64,000 nucleotides of DNA from Halomonas zincidurans B6 (GCF_000731955.1 NZ_JNCK01000001.1:992001-1056000), one strand, 5' to 3'. Counted from the first letter of the stretch, positions 1 to 9,018 are shown. Made by a program: numbers and translations. The notes: generated by a model from the letters alone, not told the origin.

Positions 1-1433
1 GCGGCGAGCATCAGCCCGGCGAGCAGCCAGGTCGGCCAGCTGCCGGTGCGGGTGAAGGGCGTTTCGCCCTGCATGGTGCGGACCTCGCCGATGACCTGCG
101 CGGTCTCGAACTGCGCCGCGCGGCTGGTTATTCGCCCCTGTGGGTCGATGATCGCGGTGACTCCGTTGCTGGTGGCGCGCATGAGATAGCGGCCGTTCTC
201 CAGCGCTCTCAGACGGGCCATCTGCAAATGCTGCAGCGGGCCGATGGAATCACCGAACCAGGTGTCGTTGGACACTGTCATCAACACCTCGGCCTGGCGT
301 GCCCGGCTCGCCACCAGGTCGGGATAGGTGATCTCGTAGCAGATCGCCGTGCCGATTCTCAGGCCGGCCGCGCGGATCGGTTGCTGGTCATTCGCGCCGG
401 CCGAGAAGCTCGACATCGGCAGGTCGAAGAAGGCGATGACGCCGCGCAACAGCCCTTCCAGCGGCATGTATTCGCCGAACGGCACCAGGTGCTCCTTGCG
501 ATAGCGCCCCTGGCTGTCGCCGAAACCGATCACCGCATTGTAGTAATCGTCCTGCGCGTCGCGTTCGACGATCCCCGTCAACAGTGCCGTATCGGCGGGC
601 AGCGTCGCCTGGAGGCGTTCGAGTAGCGGCAGGGCCTGTCGTTCGAACATCGGCAGGGCGGTTTCCGGCCAGACAATCAACTGGATATTGTCATCGAGGC
701 CGCGGGTCAGGCGGGTATAGGTGTTGGCAGCGGTACGTCGGCCCTCGTCGGTCCATTTCATCAATTGCGGCAGATTGCCCTGCAAGAGCGCCACGCGAGT
801 CGTCTCGCCGGGCGTCGTCCATTGCCCGGGTAGCGTCAGTGGCGCCAGCCACATCGCGGCGAGGGGAGCGAGCGCCCACCAGCGCCTTCGCAGCAGTTCG
901 ACCAGCAGCGTGCCGCTGAGCGCGGTGATCAGGCTCAGCAGATAGACGCCGCCGAGCGGCGCCAGCGGTGCCAGCGGCGAGTCGACATGGGCGCTGCCCA
1001 GCAAGAGCCAGGGGAAGCCGGTGAACAGGTAGGTGCGCAGCACTTCGACGAGTACCCAGAGCCCGGCGAAGCTGAGCCAGGCCAGCCGCGCTCCGGTGAA
1101 TCGCCGGTAGCACCAGAACGGCACGGCGTAGAACAGCGCCAGGGTCACCACGAACAGCGCGGTCAGGAACACCGCCAGCGGCACGCCGGTATAGCCGTAG
1201 TCGTGAATCGACACGTAGATCCACGAGGTGCCCGAGCCGAACAGGCCGACGCCGTAGCTCCAGCCACGCAGTGCTGCCTGTCCCGGGGTCTGGGTATGAA
1301 GCCCGGCGAACACCAGAGCGACGGCCACCGGCCCCAGCCACCACAGCTGGAAGGGCGAGAAGGTCAGCGTGGTCAGGCCGCCGGCGATCAAGGCGGCCAG
1401 GTAGCCCATCCAGGGCCGATAAACAGTCGGCAT
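1..1433 (-). CDS. lnt: Apolipoprotein N-acyltransferase, 3' end cut by window edge
   Basis: Inner-membrane enzyme that adds the third acyl chain to lipoproteins after Lsp cleavage. Reading the minus strand from the ATG at 1433 gives MPTVYRPWMGYL, several hydrophobic membrane segments over the first ~200 residues, then a carbon-nitrogen hydrolase domain. The family's catalytic residues are visible: Glu in WPETALP, Lys in RKEHLVPFGEYMP and Cys in AICYEITYP. The frame is still open at base 1, in the usual C-terminal region (PFTRTGSWPTW), so only a short tail is missing. A GGAG ribosome site sits just upstream of the ATG. It is the last gene of the miaB-ybeZ-ybeY-corC-lnt group, as in many gammaproteobacteria. 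Long open frames on both strands across this stretch are shadows. Confidence 0.95.
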   Translation of the reverse strand, partial: MPTVYRPWMGYLAALIAGGLTTLTFSPFQLWWLGPVAVALVFAGLHTQTPGQAALRGWSYGVGLFGSGTSWIYVSIHDYGYTGVPLAVFLTALFVVTLALFYAVPFWCYRRFTGARLAWLSFAGLWVLVEVLRTYLFTGFPWLLLGSAHVDSPLAPLAPLGGVYLLSLITALSGTLLVELLRRRWWALAPLAAMWLAPLTLPGQWTTPGETTRVALLQGNLPQLMKWTDEGRRTAANTYTRLTRGLDDNIQLIVWPETALPMFERQALPLLERLQATLPADTALLTGIVERDAQDDYYNAVIGFGDSQGRYRKEHLVPFGEYMPLEGLLRGVIAFFDLPMSSFSAGANDQQPIRAAGLRIGTAICYEITYPDLVASRARQAEVLMTVSNDTWFGDSIGPLQHLQMARLRALENGRYLMRATSNGVTAIIDPQGRITSRAAQFETAQVIGEVRTMQGETPFTRTGSWPTWLLAGLMLA

Positions 1434-1461
1434 TCGAGGTACTCCGTAGCGGGACGTGCCT

Positions 1462-1470
1462 CTTATACCA
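1462..1470 (-). promoter_or_regulatory. Extended -10 promoter for lnt
   Basis: In the 87-base gap between corC and lnt the minus strand reads TGGTATAAG, an extended -10 (TGN plus a 5/6 match to TATAAT), about 28 bases before the lnt ATG. The -35 is weak. This suggests lnt can be transcribed on its own as well as from the upstream operon. Motif match only. Confidence 0.4.
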
Positions 1471-1520
1471 GAGCCGTTGTGCAAAACGAAACTGCCGCGA
1501 TCGGCCGGGTCGGGCTGATC

Positions 1521-2405
1521 CTAGCCGTCGTGCCCGTCGTCGCTCGCGCCTTCGGCGACCTGCTCGACCTGCAGCAGGCGGATGCGCCGGTTGTCGGCGC
1601 CCAGTACGGTGAAACGCCACTCGCCGAGATGGGCCTGCTCGCCGCGCCGCGGCAGGTAGCCGAAGCGCTGCATCACCAGGCCGCCGACGGTATCGAACTC
1701 GTCGTCGGAGAACGCGGTATCGAAGCGCTCGTTGAAATCGTCGATGGGGGTCAAGGCGCGAATCGCGAAGCTGCCGTCGCCCATGTCGCGGATGTCGTCT
1801 TCCTCGTCGGTGTCGTGCTCGTCTTCGATGTCGCCGACGATCTGCTCGAGGATGTCCTCGATGGTCACGATGCCCGCCGTGCCGCCATACTCGTCGACCA
1901 CCACCGCCATGTGGTTGTGGGTGTCGCGGAACTCCTTGAGCAGGCTGTTGAGGCGCTTGGACTCGGGGATGAACATCGCCGGGCGAATCACTTCGCGCAG
2001 GGCGATGCGGTCACGCTTGCCGTCGTTGACCTGCAGCAACGGCAGCAGGTCCTTGACCAGCAGGATGCCGAGTACCTCGTCGAGATTCTCGCCGATCACC
2101 GGATAGCGCGAGTGGCCGGTTTCGAAGATCACCGGCAGGTAGTCTTCGGGGGGCTGGTCGATGCCGATGGCGGTAACCTGCGAACGCGGGATCATCACCT
2201 CGCGGGTCTGCTGATCGCTGATCTGGAAGGCGCCCTCGATGATCGTCAGCGCGTCCGGGTCCAGGCGCAGCTTGGCGGCGGCCTCGCGCAAAAAGACCAG
2301 CAACTCGTCGCGTGAATTGGGTTCGTCGGAATCGCTGGAAAAGGCAGTGAACAACTTCTCGAGCCAGGACTTGCCGCCCTGGCTGCTCGATCGGTCTTCG
2401 CTCAT
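1521..2405 (-). CDS. corC: CorC/YbeX-type CBS-domain protein
   Basis: 294-residue soluble protein. It has a tandem CBS pair (roughly residues 68-190, including REVMIPRSQV and the second repeat REVIRPAMFIPESK) and a C-terminal CorC/HlyC transporter-associated domain (roughly 205-285, with DEFDTVGGLVMQRFGYLP). The family is linked to magnesium/cobalt efflux and, as YbeX, to ribosome/RNA metabolism; the exact role is unsettled. There is no membrane segment, which separates it from the longer CNNM-type relatives. Its ATG overlaps the ybeY stop by four bases (ATGA), so translation is probably coupled. Confidence 0.93.
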   Translation of the reverse strand: MSEDRSSSQGGKSWLEKLFTAFSSDSDEPNSRDELLVFLREAAAKLRLDPDALTIIEGAFQISDQQTREVMIPRSQVTAIGIDQPPEDYLPVIFETGHSRYPVIGENLDEVLGILLVKDLLPLLQVNDGKRDRIALREVIRPAMFIPESKRLNSLLKEFRDTHNHMAVVVDEYGGTAGIVTIEDILEQIVGDIEDEHDTDEEDDIRDMGDGSFAIRALTPIDDFNERFDTAFSDDEFDTVGGLVMQRFGYLPRRGEQAHLGEWRFTVLGADNRRIRLLQVEQVAEGASDDGHDG

Positions 2406-2935
2406 GCGTCGGGTCTCGTGTCCTCGCTGTCACGCTCGTCATCGGCAAGCGCGTAGGGATCGGGAATGCCGAAGCCATCGAGAACGGCACGCTCGATGGC
2501 TTCCATGATCTCGGCTTCAGCCTCATCTATATGGTCGTAACCCAATAAATGCAAGGTGCCGTGGATCACCAAATGGGCGTAGTGATCGGCCAGTGGCTTG
2601 TGCTGCTGGCGGGCTTCGCGACGCATGACCGGATGGCTGATCACCAGGTCGCCGAGCAGCGGCAGGTCAATTCCGGGGGGCGCCTCGAAAGGAAAGGAAA
2701 GCACATTGGTGGGCCGGTTCTTGCCGCGATAGTCGCGATTGAGCGCCTGGCTCTCGGCGTCGTCGACCAGGCGGATGGTCAGCTCCGGCGCCGCGGCGCC
2801 GGATTGCCCGGTGACGCGCGCATGCGCGGCAAGGGTCGCCGCGACCCAACGACTCAGCGCCTCGACACCGGGCAGCTCATCGCCTCTCTCGATGGCCAGC
2901 TGCAGGTCGATCAGCGGCCCGGGGGCGTCGTTCAT
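2402..2935 (-). CDS. ybeY: Endoribonuclease / rRNA maturation factor YbeY
   Basis: 177-residue metalloprotein of the UPF0054 family, involved in 16S rRNA 3'-end maturation and 70S ribosome quality control. The zinc-binding signature H-x3-H-x5-H is intact as HGTLHLLGYDH (His125, His129, His135), and the upstream NVLSFPFE block is also typical. The N-terminus (about 25 residues before the core) is slightly longer than in E. coli. It overlaps ybeZ upstream and corC downstream by four bases each, a tightly coupled operon. Confidence 0.95.
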   Translation of the reverse strand: MNDAPGPLIDLQLAIERGDELPGVEALSRWVAATLAAHARVTGQSGAAAPELTIRLVDDAESQALNRDYRGKNRPTNVLSFPFEAPPGIDLPLLGDLVISHPVMRREARQQHKPLADHYAHLVIHGTLHLLGYDHIDEAEAEIMEAIERAVLDGFGIPDPYALADDERDSEDTRPDA

Positions 2936-4035
2936 GAGGCGTTCTCGCCCGAGGAGGCCGCGCCGCGCGATTCAAACGCCCCTGTCTCGGCGGCCTGTCT
3001 CTCCCGGCGGGCCGCCTCGCGGGCCTCGCGGCGGGCGCGGTCATCGGCTTCCTGCTCGGCCTCGAAGTAGTCGTAGGCCTCGATGATCCGCTGCACCAGC
3101 GGATGACGGACCACGTCCTTGGCGGCGAAGTGGGTGACGCCGATCCCCGGCGTGTCCTTGAGCACGTCGAGCACCTGGATCAGTCCGGACTGCTGGCCGC
3201 GCGGCAGGTCGACCTGGGTGATGTCGCCGGTGATCACCGCGGTGGAGCCGAAGCCGATGCGAGTCAGGAACATCTTCATCTGTTCGCGGGTGGTGTTCTG
3301 GCTCTCGTCGAGAATGATGAAGGCATTGTTCAGCGTGCGCCCGCGCATGTAGGCAAGCGGGGCGATCTCGATCACCTGGCGCTCGATCAGCTTGGCCACC
3401 TGTTCGAAGCCGATCATCTCGTAGAGCGCGTCGTAGAGCGGGCGCAGATAGGGATCGATCTTCTGGGCCAGGTCGCCGGGCAGAAAGCCCAGCTTCTCGC
3501 CGGCCTCGACCGCCGGGCGCACCAGCAGGATGCGCCGCACCTGCTGCTGGTTGAGCGCCTCGACGGCGGCGGCGACGGCCAGGTAGGTCTTGCCGGTGCC
3601 CGCCGGGCCGATGCCGAAATTGATGTCGTGCTTGCGGATGCTGGCGACGTAGTTCTGCTGGTTCAGACCGCGCGGCTTGATGACGGCGCGCGGGGCGCGA
3701 ATGATCACCTCGCCGTCGCCGCTCGTGCCTTCTTCTTCCTCGAGCGCCTCGATGCCGGATTCCTGCAGAAACAGATGCACGGTATCGGGATCCAGGTCGC
3801 CGGATTCGGTCTCGCGGTAAATATGCTCGACTACATTGGCCGCCGCCTTGACGTGCGGCCCGGGGCCGGCCAGCTGGAAGGTGTTGCCGCGGTTGCGCAG
3901 GGTCACGCCGAGGCGCGATTCGATCAGTTTGAGATGTTCATCCCGCTGCCCGCAGAGCTTGGCCAGCCGCATGGGATCATTGGGCTCGAGGGTCAGGGTG
4001 AGGACGCGATTGGCCGGAGAACTTTGTTGACTCAA
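2932..4035 (-). CDS. ybeZ: PhoH-like ATPase YbeZ
   Basis: 367-residue PhoH-family P-loop ATPase that partners YbeY. Walker A is GPAGTGKT (residues 143-150), and the Walker B-like FIILDESQN block follows. An N-terminal region resembling a KH/R3H-type domain comes first, beginning LTLTLEPND as in E. coli YbeZ. After about residue 330 comes a charged, low-complexity tail rich in Arg, Glu and Ala. The start is a TTG; no in-frame ATG lies upstream, because the nearby ATG opens a five-codon frame whose TGA overlaps this TTG. The conserved N-terminal block begins only a few residues in, so a much later start is unlikely. Confidence 0.93.
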   Translation of the reverse strand: MSQQSSPANRVLTLTLEPNDPMRLAKLCGQRDEHLKLIESRLGVTLRNRGNTFQLAGPGPHVKAAANVVEHIYRETESGDLDPDTVHLFLQESGIEALEEEEGTSGDGEVIIRAPRAVIKPRGLNQQNYVASIRKHDINFGIGPAGTGKTYLAVAAAVEALNQQQVRRILLVRPAVEAGEKLGFLPGDLAQKIDPYLRPLYDALYEMIGFEQVAKLIERQVIEIAPLAYMRGRTLNNAFIILDESQNTTREQMKMFLTRIGFGSTAVITGDITQVDLPRGQQSGLIQVLDVLKDTPGIGVTHFAAKDVVRHPLVQRIIEAYDYFEAEQEADDRARREAREAARRERQAAETGAFESRGAASSGENAS

Positions 4036-4047
4036 GAACAGGCTTCC

Positions 4048-4079
4048 ATAGGGTGTCTGGGAAATAGGGTATCTGGGAA
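4048..4079. repeat. 16-bp tandem duplication in the ybeZ leader
   Basis: Two adjoining copies, ATAGGGTGTCTGGGAA and ATAGGGTATCTGGGAA (15 of 16 identical), sit immediately upstream of ybeZ. On the coding strand they run up to a minimal ATG frame (Met-Glu-Ala-Cys-Ser-stop) that ends across the ybeZ TTG start codon. Confidence 0.7.
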
Positions 4080-4095
4080 CATGCAGTCAGCTTAG

Positions 4096-4117
4096 TGCCC
4101 CGGGCGAGCCCGGGGCA
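4096..4117. other. Perfect hairpin between miaB and ybeZ
   Basis: TGCCCCGGG, loop CGAG, CCCGGGGCA: a 9-bp GC-only stem with a tetraloop in the 133-base gap after miaB. There is no U-run on the miaB-to-ybeZ side, so it is not a textbook terminator in that direction; it could partly attenuate or protect the miaB mRNA end. Confidence 0.55.
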
Positions 4118-4168
4118 AACAAATGCAGTCGACTGTCTCTGCAAGCGGACTTTGCAAGCGGGGCGCGG

Positions 4169-5518
4169 TCAGTGACGGACCGGCGAGACCAGCGTGGCGC
4201 GCAGCGAATTGGGCAGCGCTTCGGTGATCTCGACGTCGACGAAGGTGCCGATCGTTGCGGTGGGGTCGTCGGCGCTGAAGTTGACCACCCGGTTGTTCTC
4301 GGTGCGTCCGGTGAGCTTGCCGGGGTCGCGGGGCGAGAAGCCGGTGACCAGAATGCGCTGGGTCGAGCCGACCATGCGCCGGCTGATCTGCATGGCGTTC
4401 TGGTTGATGCGCTCCTGGAGGATCGCCAGGCGCTGTTTCTTGACCGCCTCGGGCGTGTCGTCCTCGAGCGCCGCGGCCGGCGTGCCGGGGCGTGCGGAGT
4501 AGACGAAGCTGAACGAGACGTCGAAACCGATCCGCTGGATCAGGTCCATGGTGGCCTCGAAGTCGGCCTCGGTCTCGCCCGGGAAGCCGATGATGAAGTC
4601 CGAGGAGAAGCTGATGTCGGGACGCAGCGCGCGAATGCGCTCGAGCTTGGCGACGTATTCCTCGACGCCGTGACCGCGCTTCATCGCCGCCAGGATCCTG
4701 TCGGACCCTGCCTGTACCGGCAGGTGCAGGTGGCTGACCAGTTCGGGGATCTCGCCATAGGCCTCGATCAGACTGTCGGAGAATTCCACCGGATGCGAGG
4801 TGGTGAAGCGAATGCGGTCGATGCCCTCGACGGCGGCGACGCAGGCGATCAGCTCGGCCAGGTCGATCTCCTCGCCGGTCTCGTCTTCGCCGCGGTAGGC
4901 GTTGACGTTCTGGCCCAGCAGGTTGATCTCGCGCACCCCCTGGTCGGCGAGGTGGACGACTTCTTCCATCACCGCGGCAAACGGCCGCGAGACCTCCTCG
5001 CCGCGGGTATAGGGCACCACGCAGAACGTGCAGTACTTCGAGCAGCCTTCCATCACCGACACGAAGGCGGTCGCGCCGTCGGCGCTGGGCTTGGGCAGAT
5101 GGTCGAACTTCTCGATCTCGGGGAAGGTGACATCGACCACCGAGATCGGCTCGGCATTCTTGCCGCGCGCCTCGAGCATCGAGGGAATGCGATGCAGCGT
5201 CTGGGGACCGAACACCATGTCGACGTGGGGCGCGCGCTTGCGCAGGTTCTCGCCTTCCTGGCTGGCCACGCAGCCGCCGACGCCGATCACCAGCTCGGGA
5301 TTGCGCTCCTTGAGCTTCTTCCAGCGGCCGAGCTGATGGAAGACCTTCTCCTGCGCCTTCTCGCGAATCGAGCAGGTGTTGAGCAGGATGACGTCGGCAT
5401 CGCGTTCGTCGTCGGTCAGCTCCATCTGATGCGATTCGCCGAGCAGATCCGCCATGCGTGCGGAGTCGTACTCGTTCATCTGGCAGCCGTGGGTCTTGAT
5501 GAAGAGTTTCTTCGCCAT
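4169..5518 (-). CDS. miaB: tRNA-2-methylthio-N6-dimethylallyladenosine synthase
   Basis: 449-residue radical-SAM methylthiotransferase that converts i6A37 to ms2i6A37 in tRNAs reading UNN codons. The N-terminal MTTase domain carries the three cluster cysteines Cys12 (KTHGCQMN), Cys49 (LLNTCSIREK) and Cys83 (GVGGCVASQ). The radical-SAM CxxxCxxC is Cys159/163/166 in CSKYCTFCVVPYTRG, and a TRAM-type domain ends the protein. The start is the ATG giving MAKKLFIKTHG, which matches the family; the open frame extends about 100 codons further upstream but that part has no family counterpart. First gene of the minus-strand group and divergent from hemA. Confidence 0.96.
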   Translation of the reverse strand: MAKKLFIKTHGCQMNEYDSARMADLLGESHQMELTDDERDADVILLNTCSIREKAQEKVFHQLGRWKKLKERNPELVIGVGGCVASQEGENLRKRAPHVDMVFGPQTLHRIPSMLEARGKNAEPISVVDVTFPEIEKFDHLPKPSADGATAFVSVMEGCSKYCTFCVVPYTRGEEVSRPFAAVMEEVVHLADQGVREINLLGQNVNAYRGEDETGEEIDLAELIACVAAVEGIDRIRFTTSHPVEFSDSLIEAYGEIPELVSHLHLPVQAGSDRILAAMKRGHGVEEYVAKLERIRALRPDISFSSDFIIGFPGETEADFEATMDLIQRIGFDVSFSFVYSARPGTPAAALEDDTPEAVKKQRLAILQERINQNAMQISRRMVGSTQRILVTGFSPRDPGKLTGRTENNRVVNFSADDPTATIGTFVDVEITEALPNSLRATLVSPVRH

Positions 5519-5606
5519 AGAATGCGTCGGCGCCTGGCGCCCGCTTTGTCCGTGAGTCGAGGGAGTGAAGGCGTGACCGAAGGGTCGCCTGCGACAGATC
5601 GAGCAA

Positions 5607-5636
5607 ATTATACGTACCCGGCCCCCGGCTTGACCA
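5607..5636 (-). promoter_or_regulatory. Putative miaB promoter
   Basis: The minus strand has a perfect TATAAT (5612 to 5607), with TGGTCA (4/6 to the -35 consensus) 18 bases upstream, in the divergent miaB/hemA region. It lies about 90 bases before the miaB ATG. Based on motif match only. Confidence 0.45.
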
Positions 5637-5686
5637 GCCTTGGCCTTGTGAAGGCAAAGGCGCGCATGCCTACGCGGGCGGCCATG

Positions 5687-5695
5687 TGGTAGACT
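5687..5695 (+). promoter_or_regulatory. Putative extended -10 promoter for hemA
   Basis: TGGTAGACT is an extended -10 (TGN plus TAGACT) about 115 bases upstream of the hemA ATG, with no good -35. The rest of this 292-base divergent region shows no recognisable RNA or small gene. Confidence 0.35.
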
Positions 5696-5810
5696 AAGCC
5701 GCCCGAATACGCTCGGCACCGGCCTGGCGGCGGGCGCGCCTGAGGTCGCACGCTGGCCGCGTTGCGACCCATGTTTTCGACTATTGCGCAGGATCCAACG
5801 GCTCATTGCA

Positions 5811-7085
5811 ATGACGCTTCTCGCCCTGGGAATCAACCACAAGACCGCCGATGTTGCGGTGCGTGAGCGGGTCGCCTTTACCCCCGGTCAACTGGAAGCG
5901 GCGCTGGTCGCGCTCAAGGGGCTGCCGGCGGTGAGCGAGGCCGCAGTGCTGTCGACCTGCAATCGTACCGAGCTCTACTGCGTCACCGAGGCGCAGGGCG
6001 AGCAGGCGGTCATCGATTGGCTGGGTCGCTTCCACGACCTGCCGGTCGAGGAACTGATGCGCTGTGCCTATCACTATCTGGATGCGTCGGCGGCGCGGCA
6101 TCTGATGCGCGTGGCCTCGGGGCTGGACTCGATGGTGCTCGGCGAGCCGCAGATTCTCGGCCAGATCAAGGGCGCCTACCAGCAGGCGCGCCAGCATCAG
6201 GGGCTGGGCGGCGAGCTGGAGCGGCTGTTCCAGCACGCCTTCGCGGTCGCCAAGCAAGTGCGCACCGAGACCGGCATCGGCGAGAATCCGGTCTCGGTGG
6301 CTTACGCGGCGGTCAGCCTGGCGACATGCATCTTCGACGACCTGACGCGTTCCCGGGCGCTGCTGGTCGGCGCCGGCGACACCATCGAGCTGGTCGCCCG
6401 GCACCTGCACGAAGCGGGCATCAGAGAGCTGATCGTCGCCAACCGCACCCGTGAACGCGCCGCGCAACTAACCGGCGAGTTCGGCGGCCAGGCGATCACC
6501 CTCGGCGAGATCCCTCAGGCGCTGGAGCGAGCCGACATCGTCATTACCTCGACCGCGGCGCCGTTGCCGATCATCGGCAAGGGCATGGTCGAGCGGGCCC
6601 TGAAGGTGCGTCGCCATCGGCCGATCTTCATGGTCGACATCGCCGTGCCGCGGGACATCGAGCCGCAGGTCGGCGAACTCGACGACGTGTTCCTGTACAC
6701 CGTCGACAACCTCCAGGAGGTGATCGAGGAGAACCGGCGCCATCGGCAGGTCGCCGCCGACCAGGCCGAGGAGCTGATCAGCCAGGGCGTCAGCCACTGG
6801 CAGCACGAGCGCCGGGTGCGCGGCGCCGGCGAGCTGATCAAGCGCTATCGCGAACAGGGCGAGGCGCTGCGCCAGGGCGCCGAGGCCCAGGCACTGGCGC
6901 AGCTGGCGCGTGGCGAGGACCCCGAGAAGGTACTGCGCCGATTCAGCCAGCAATTGACCAACAAGCTGATGCATGGCCCGACGCTGCGCCTGCGCGAGGC
7001 GTCGGGCGCCGAACGACACGATGTCATCCAGGCGGCCGAGAGCCTGCTGCTCGACCCGGCCGCGCCTGCCCAGGATCCGGAATAG
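5811..7085 (+). CDS. hemA: Glutamyl-tRNA reductase
   Basis: 424-residue NADPH-dependent enzyme that reduces Glu-tRNA(Glu) to glutamate-1-semialdehyde, the first committed step of C5-pathway haem synthesis. The catalytic Cys50 sits in LSTCNRTELYC. The GLDSMVLGEPQILGQ block, a Rossmann region (LLVGAGDTIELVARHL) and the C-terminal dimerisation helix are all present. The chosen ATG gives MTLLALGINHKTAD, the family N-terminus; an in-frame ATG nine codons earlier adds a stretch with no counterpart. It forms an operon with prfA (8-base gap) and prmC, the standard arrangement. Confidence 0.96.
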   Translation: MTLLALGINHKTADVAVRERVAFTPGQLEAALVALKGLPAVSEAAVLSTCNRTELYCVTEAQGEQAVIDWLGRFHDLPVEELMRCAYHYLDASAARHLMRVASGLDSMVLGEPQILGQIKGAYQQARQHQGLGGELERLFQHAFAVAKQVRTETGIGENPVSVAYAAVSLATCIFDDLTRSRALLVGAGDTIELVARHLHEAGIRELIVANRTRERAAQLTGEFGGQAITLGEIPQALERADIVITSTAAPLPIIGKGMVERALKVRRHRPIFMVDIAVPRDIEPQVGELDDVFLYTVDNLQEVIEENRRHRQVAADQAEELISQGVSHWQHERRVRGAGELIKRYREQGEALRQGAEAQALAQLARGEDPEKVLRRFSQQLTNKLMHGPTLRLREASGAERHDVIQAAESLLLDPAAPAQDPE

Positions 7086-7093
7086 GACACTGC

Positions 7094-8179
7094 ATGAAAG
7101 CGTCTTTGCGCCAGCGTCTTGAAAGCCTTCACGAACGCTTCGACGAACTCGCCGCGCTGCTCGCCGAGCCGGACGTCATCGCCGATCAGGCGCGCTTTCG
7201 CGACTACTCGCGGGAATACGCGGAACTCGATGAACTCATCGAGGCGTGGCGCGAATTCCGTGCCACCGAGAGCGACGTCGAGGCCGCCGAGCAGCTCACC
7301 GGCGACGCCGATGCCGAGATGCGCGAACTCGCCAACGAGGAGCTCTACGCCGGTCGCGAGCGGCTCGCCGAGCTCGAGACGCGACTCAAGGTGCTGCTGG
7401 TGCCCAGGGACCCCGACGATGCGCGCAACGTGTTCCTCGAGGTGCGCGCCGGTACCGGCGGCGACGAGGCGGCGCTGTTCGCCGGCGACCTGTTTCGCAT
7501 GTACTCGCGCTATGCCGAGAAGCACCGCTGGAATGTCGAGGTGATCAGCGCCAGCCACGGCGAGCAGGGCGGCTACAAGGAGATCATCGCGCGGATCAAG
7601 GGCGACGGCGTCTACGCGCGGCTCAAGTTCGAATCCGGCGCGCATCGCGTCCAGCGCGTTCCCGCCACCGAGTCCCAGGGGCGCATTCATACCTCGGCAT
7701 GCACGGTGGCGGTGATGCCCGAGGCCGACGCGGTCGGCGACATCGACATCAACCCTAACGATCTGCGTGTCGATACCTTCCGTTCCAGCGGCGCCGGCGG
7801 CCAGCACGTCAATACTACCGATTCGGCGATCCGCATCACCCACCTGCCGAGCGGCGTGGTCGTCGAGTGCCAGGAGGAGCGCAGCCAGCACAAGAACCGC
7901 GCCAAGGCGATGTCGCTGCTGGCCGCCCGGCTCAAGCAGAACGCCGTCGACAGCCAGCGTCAGCAGCAGGCCGATACGCGCAAGTCGCTGGTCGGTTCCG
8001 GCGATCGCAGCGAGCGCATCCGCACCTACAACTTCCCCCAGGGCCGGATCACCGACCATCGCGTCAACCTCACGCTCTACAAGCTCGGCGAAGTGATGGG
8101 CGGCGAACTCGACGAGGTCATCGCGCCGCTGATCAACGAATACCAGGCCGAGCGGCTGGCGGCCTTGCAGGACGCCTGA
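7094..8179 (+). CDS. prfA: Peptide chain release factor 1
   Basis: 361-residue class-I release factor for UAA/UAG codons. The GGQ motif that enters the peptidyl-transferase centre is intact (SSGAGGQHVNTTDS, around residue 236); its Gln is the substrate of the methylase encoded next. The coiled-coil N-terminal domain and the domain around GSGDRSERIRTYNFPQGR are as expected for RF1. Its TGA overlaps the prmC ATG by one base (TGATG). Confidence 0.97.
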   Translation: MKASLRQRLESLHERFDELAALLAEPDVIADQARFRDYSREYAELDELIEAWREFRATESDVEAAEQLTGDADAEMRELANEELYAGRERLAELETRLKVLLVPRDPDDARNVFLEVRAGTGGDEAALFAGDLFRMYSRYAEKHRWNVEVISASHGEQGGYKEIIARIKGDGVYARLKFESGAHRVQRVPATESQGRIHTSACTVAVMPEADAVGDIDINPNDLRVDTFRSSGAGGQHVNTTDSAIRITHLPSGVVVECQEERSQHKNRAKAMSLLAARLKQNAVDSQRQQQADTRKSLVGSGDRSERIRTYNFPQGRITDHRVNLTLYKLGEVMGGELDEVIAPLINEYQAERLAALQDA

Positions 8180-9018
8180 TGCGCATCGATCGGTTGCTGG
8201 TCGAGGCCACCGCGCGTCTGGCCGCCGCCGGCTCGCCGACCCCACGACTCGATGCCGAGGTGCTGCTGGGCCATGTGCTGGGCCGCGAGCGCAGCTGGCT
8301 CTACACCTGGAACGATCACGGTGTCGAGGGTTTTCTGCGGGCCCGCTTTGCCGCGCTGATCGCCGCACGGGTCGTCGGCGAACCGGTGGCCTACCTGACC
8401 GGCGAGCGCGAATTCTGGGGGCTGGCGCTTGCCACGCACGCAGCGACGCTGATCCCGCGGCCGGACACCGAATGCCTGGTCGAAACGGCGCTGGCGCTGA
8501 GGCCGGCGACGGCGCAGCGGGTGCTCGACCTGGGCACCGGCAGCGGGGCGATCGCCCTGGCGCTGGCCAGCGAACGACCCGCCTGGCGGGTCACCGGCGT
8601 CGACAGGATCATTGAGGCCGTAACGCTGGCCAGCGCCAATGCGCGCCGCCTGGGCATCGCCAATGCCGACTTCCAGGTCAGCGACTGGTTTGCCGCGCTC
8701 ACCGACCAGCGCTTTGAACTGATCGTCGCCAATCCGCCCTATCTGGCAGAAGACGACCCGCACCTCGCGCTCGGCGACGTACGCTTCGAGCCGCGCTCGG
8801 CGCTGGTGGCCGGGGGCGAGGGCCTGGCCGACCTGCACTATCTGATCGGCGCCGCGCGCCATTACCTGGAGACCGAGGGCTGGCTGCTGCTCGAGCATGG
8901 CATGGCGCAGGGCGAAGCGGTGCGCGAGGCGCTGAATCAGGCAGGCTATGGGGCGGTCGCGACCCGCCTCGACCTGGCCGGCCGGCCGCGGGTTTCGCTG
9001 GGTCGGCGCGACGACTGA
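8179..9018 (+). CDS. prmC: Release factor glutamine methyltransferase
   Basis: 279-residue SAM-dependent N5-glutamine methyltransferase acting on the GGQ glutamine of RF1 and RF2. An N-terminal helical domain is followed by a Rossmann-fold domain with the SAM-binding VLDLGTGSGAIALALA and the substrate-binding NPPY at residues 185-188. The start is fixed by the TGATG coupling with prfA and by the family-like MRIDRLLVEA; the open frame continues upstream inside prfA but that is shadow. Confidence 0.96.
   Translation: MRIDRLLVEATARLAAAGSPTPRLDAEVLLGHVLGRERSWLYTWNDHGVEGFLRARFAALIAARVVGEPVAYLTGEREFWGLALATHAATLIPRPDTECLVETALALRPATAQRVLDLGTGSGAIALALASERPAWRVTGVDRIIEAVTLASANARRLGIANADFQVSDWFAALTDQRFELIVANPPYLAEDDPHLALGDVRFEPRSALVAGGEGLADLHYLIGAARHYLETEGWLLLEHGMAQGEAVREALNQAGYGAVATRLDLAGRPRVSLGRRDD

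Noticed and set aside
691..1620. 309-codon minus-strand open frame
   Set aside because: Arg/Ala/Gly-rich shadow of lnt; the true lnt frame on the same strand has the catalytic Glu, Lys and Cys motifs.
987..2315. 442-codon plus-strand open frame
   Set aside because: Antisense shadow over lnt and corC with no recognisable domain; GC-rich DNA yields many such frames.
4139..4161. TGCAAGCGG direct repeat after miaB
   Set aside because: Short 9-mer pair 13 bases apart, no further copies nearby; not enough to call a feature.
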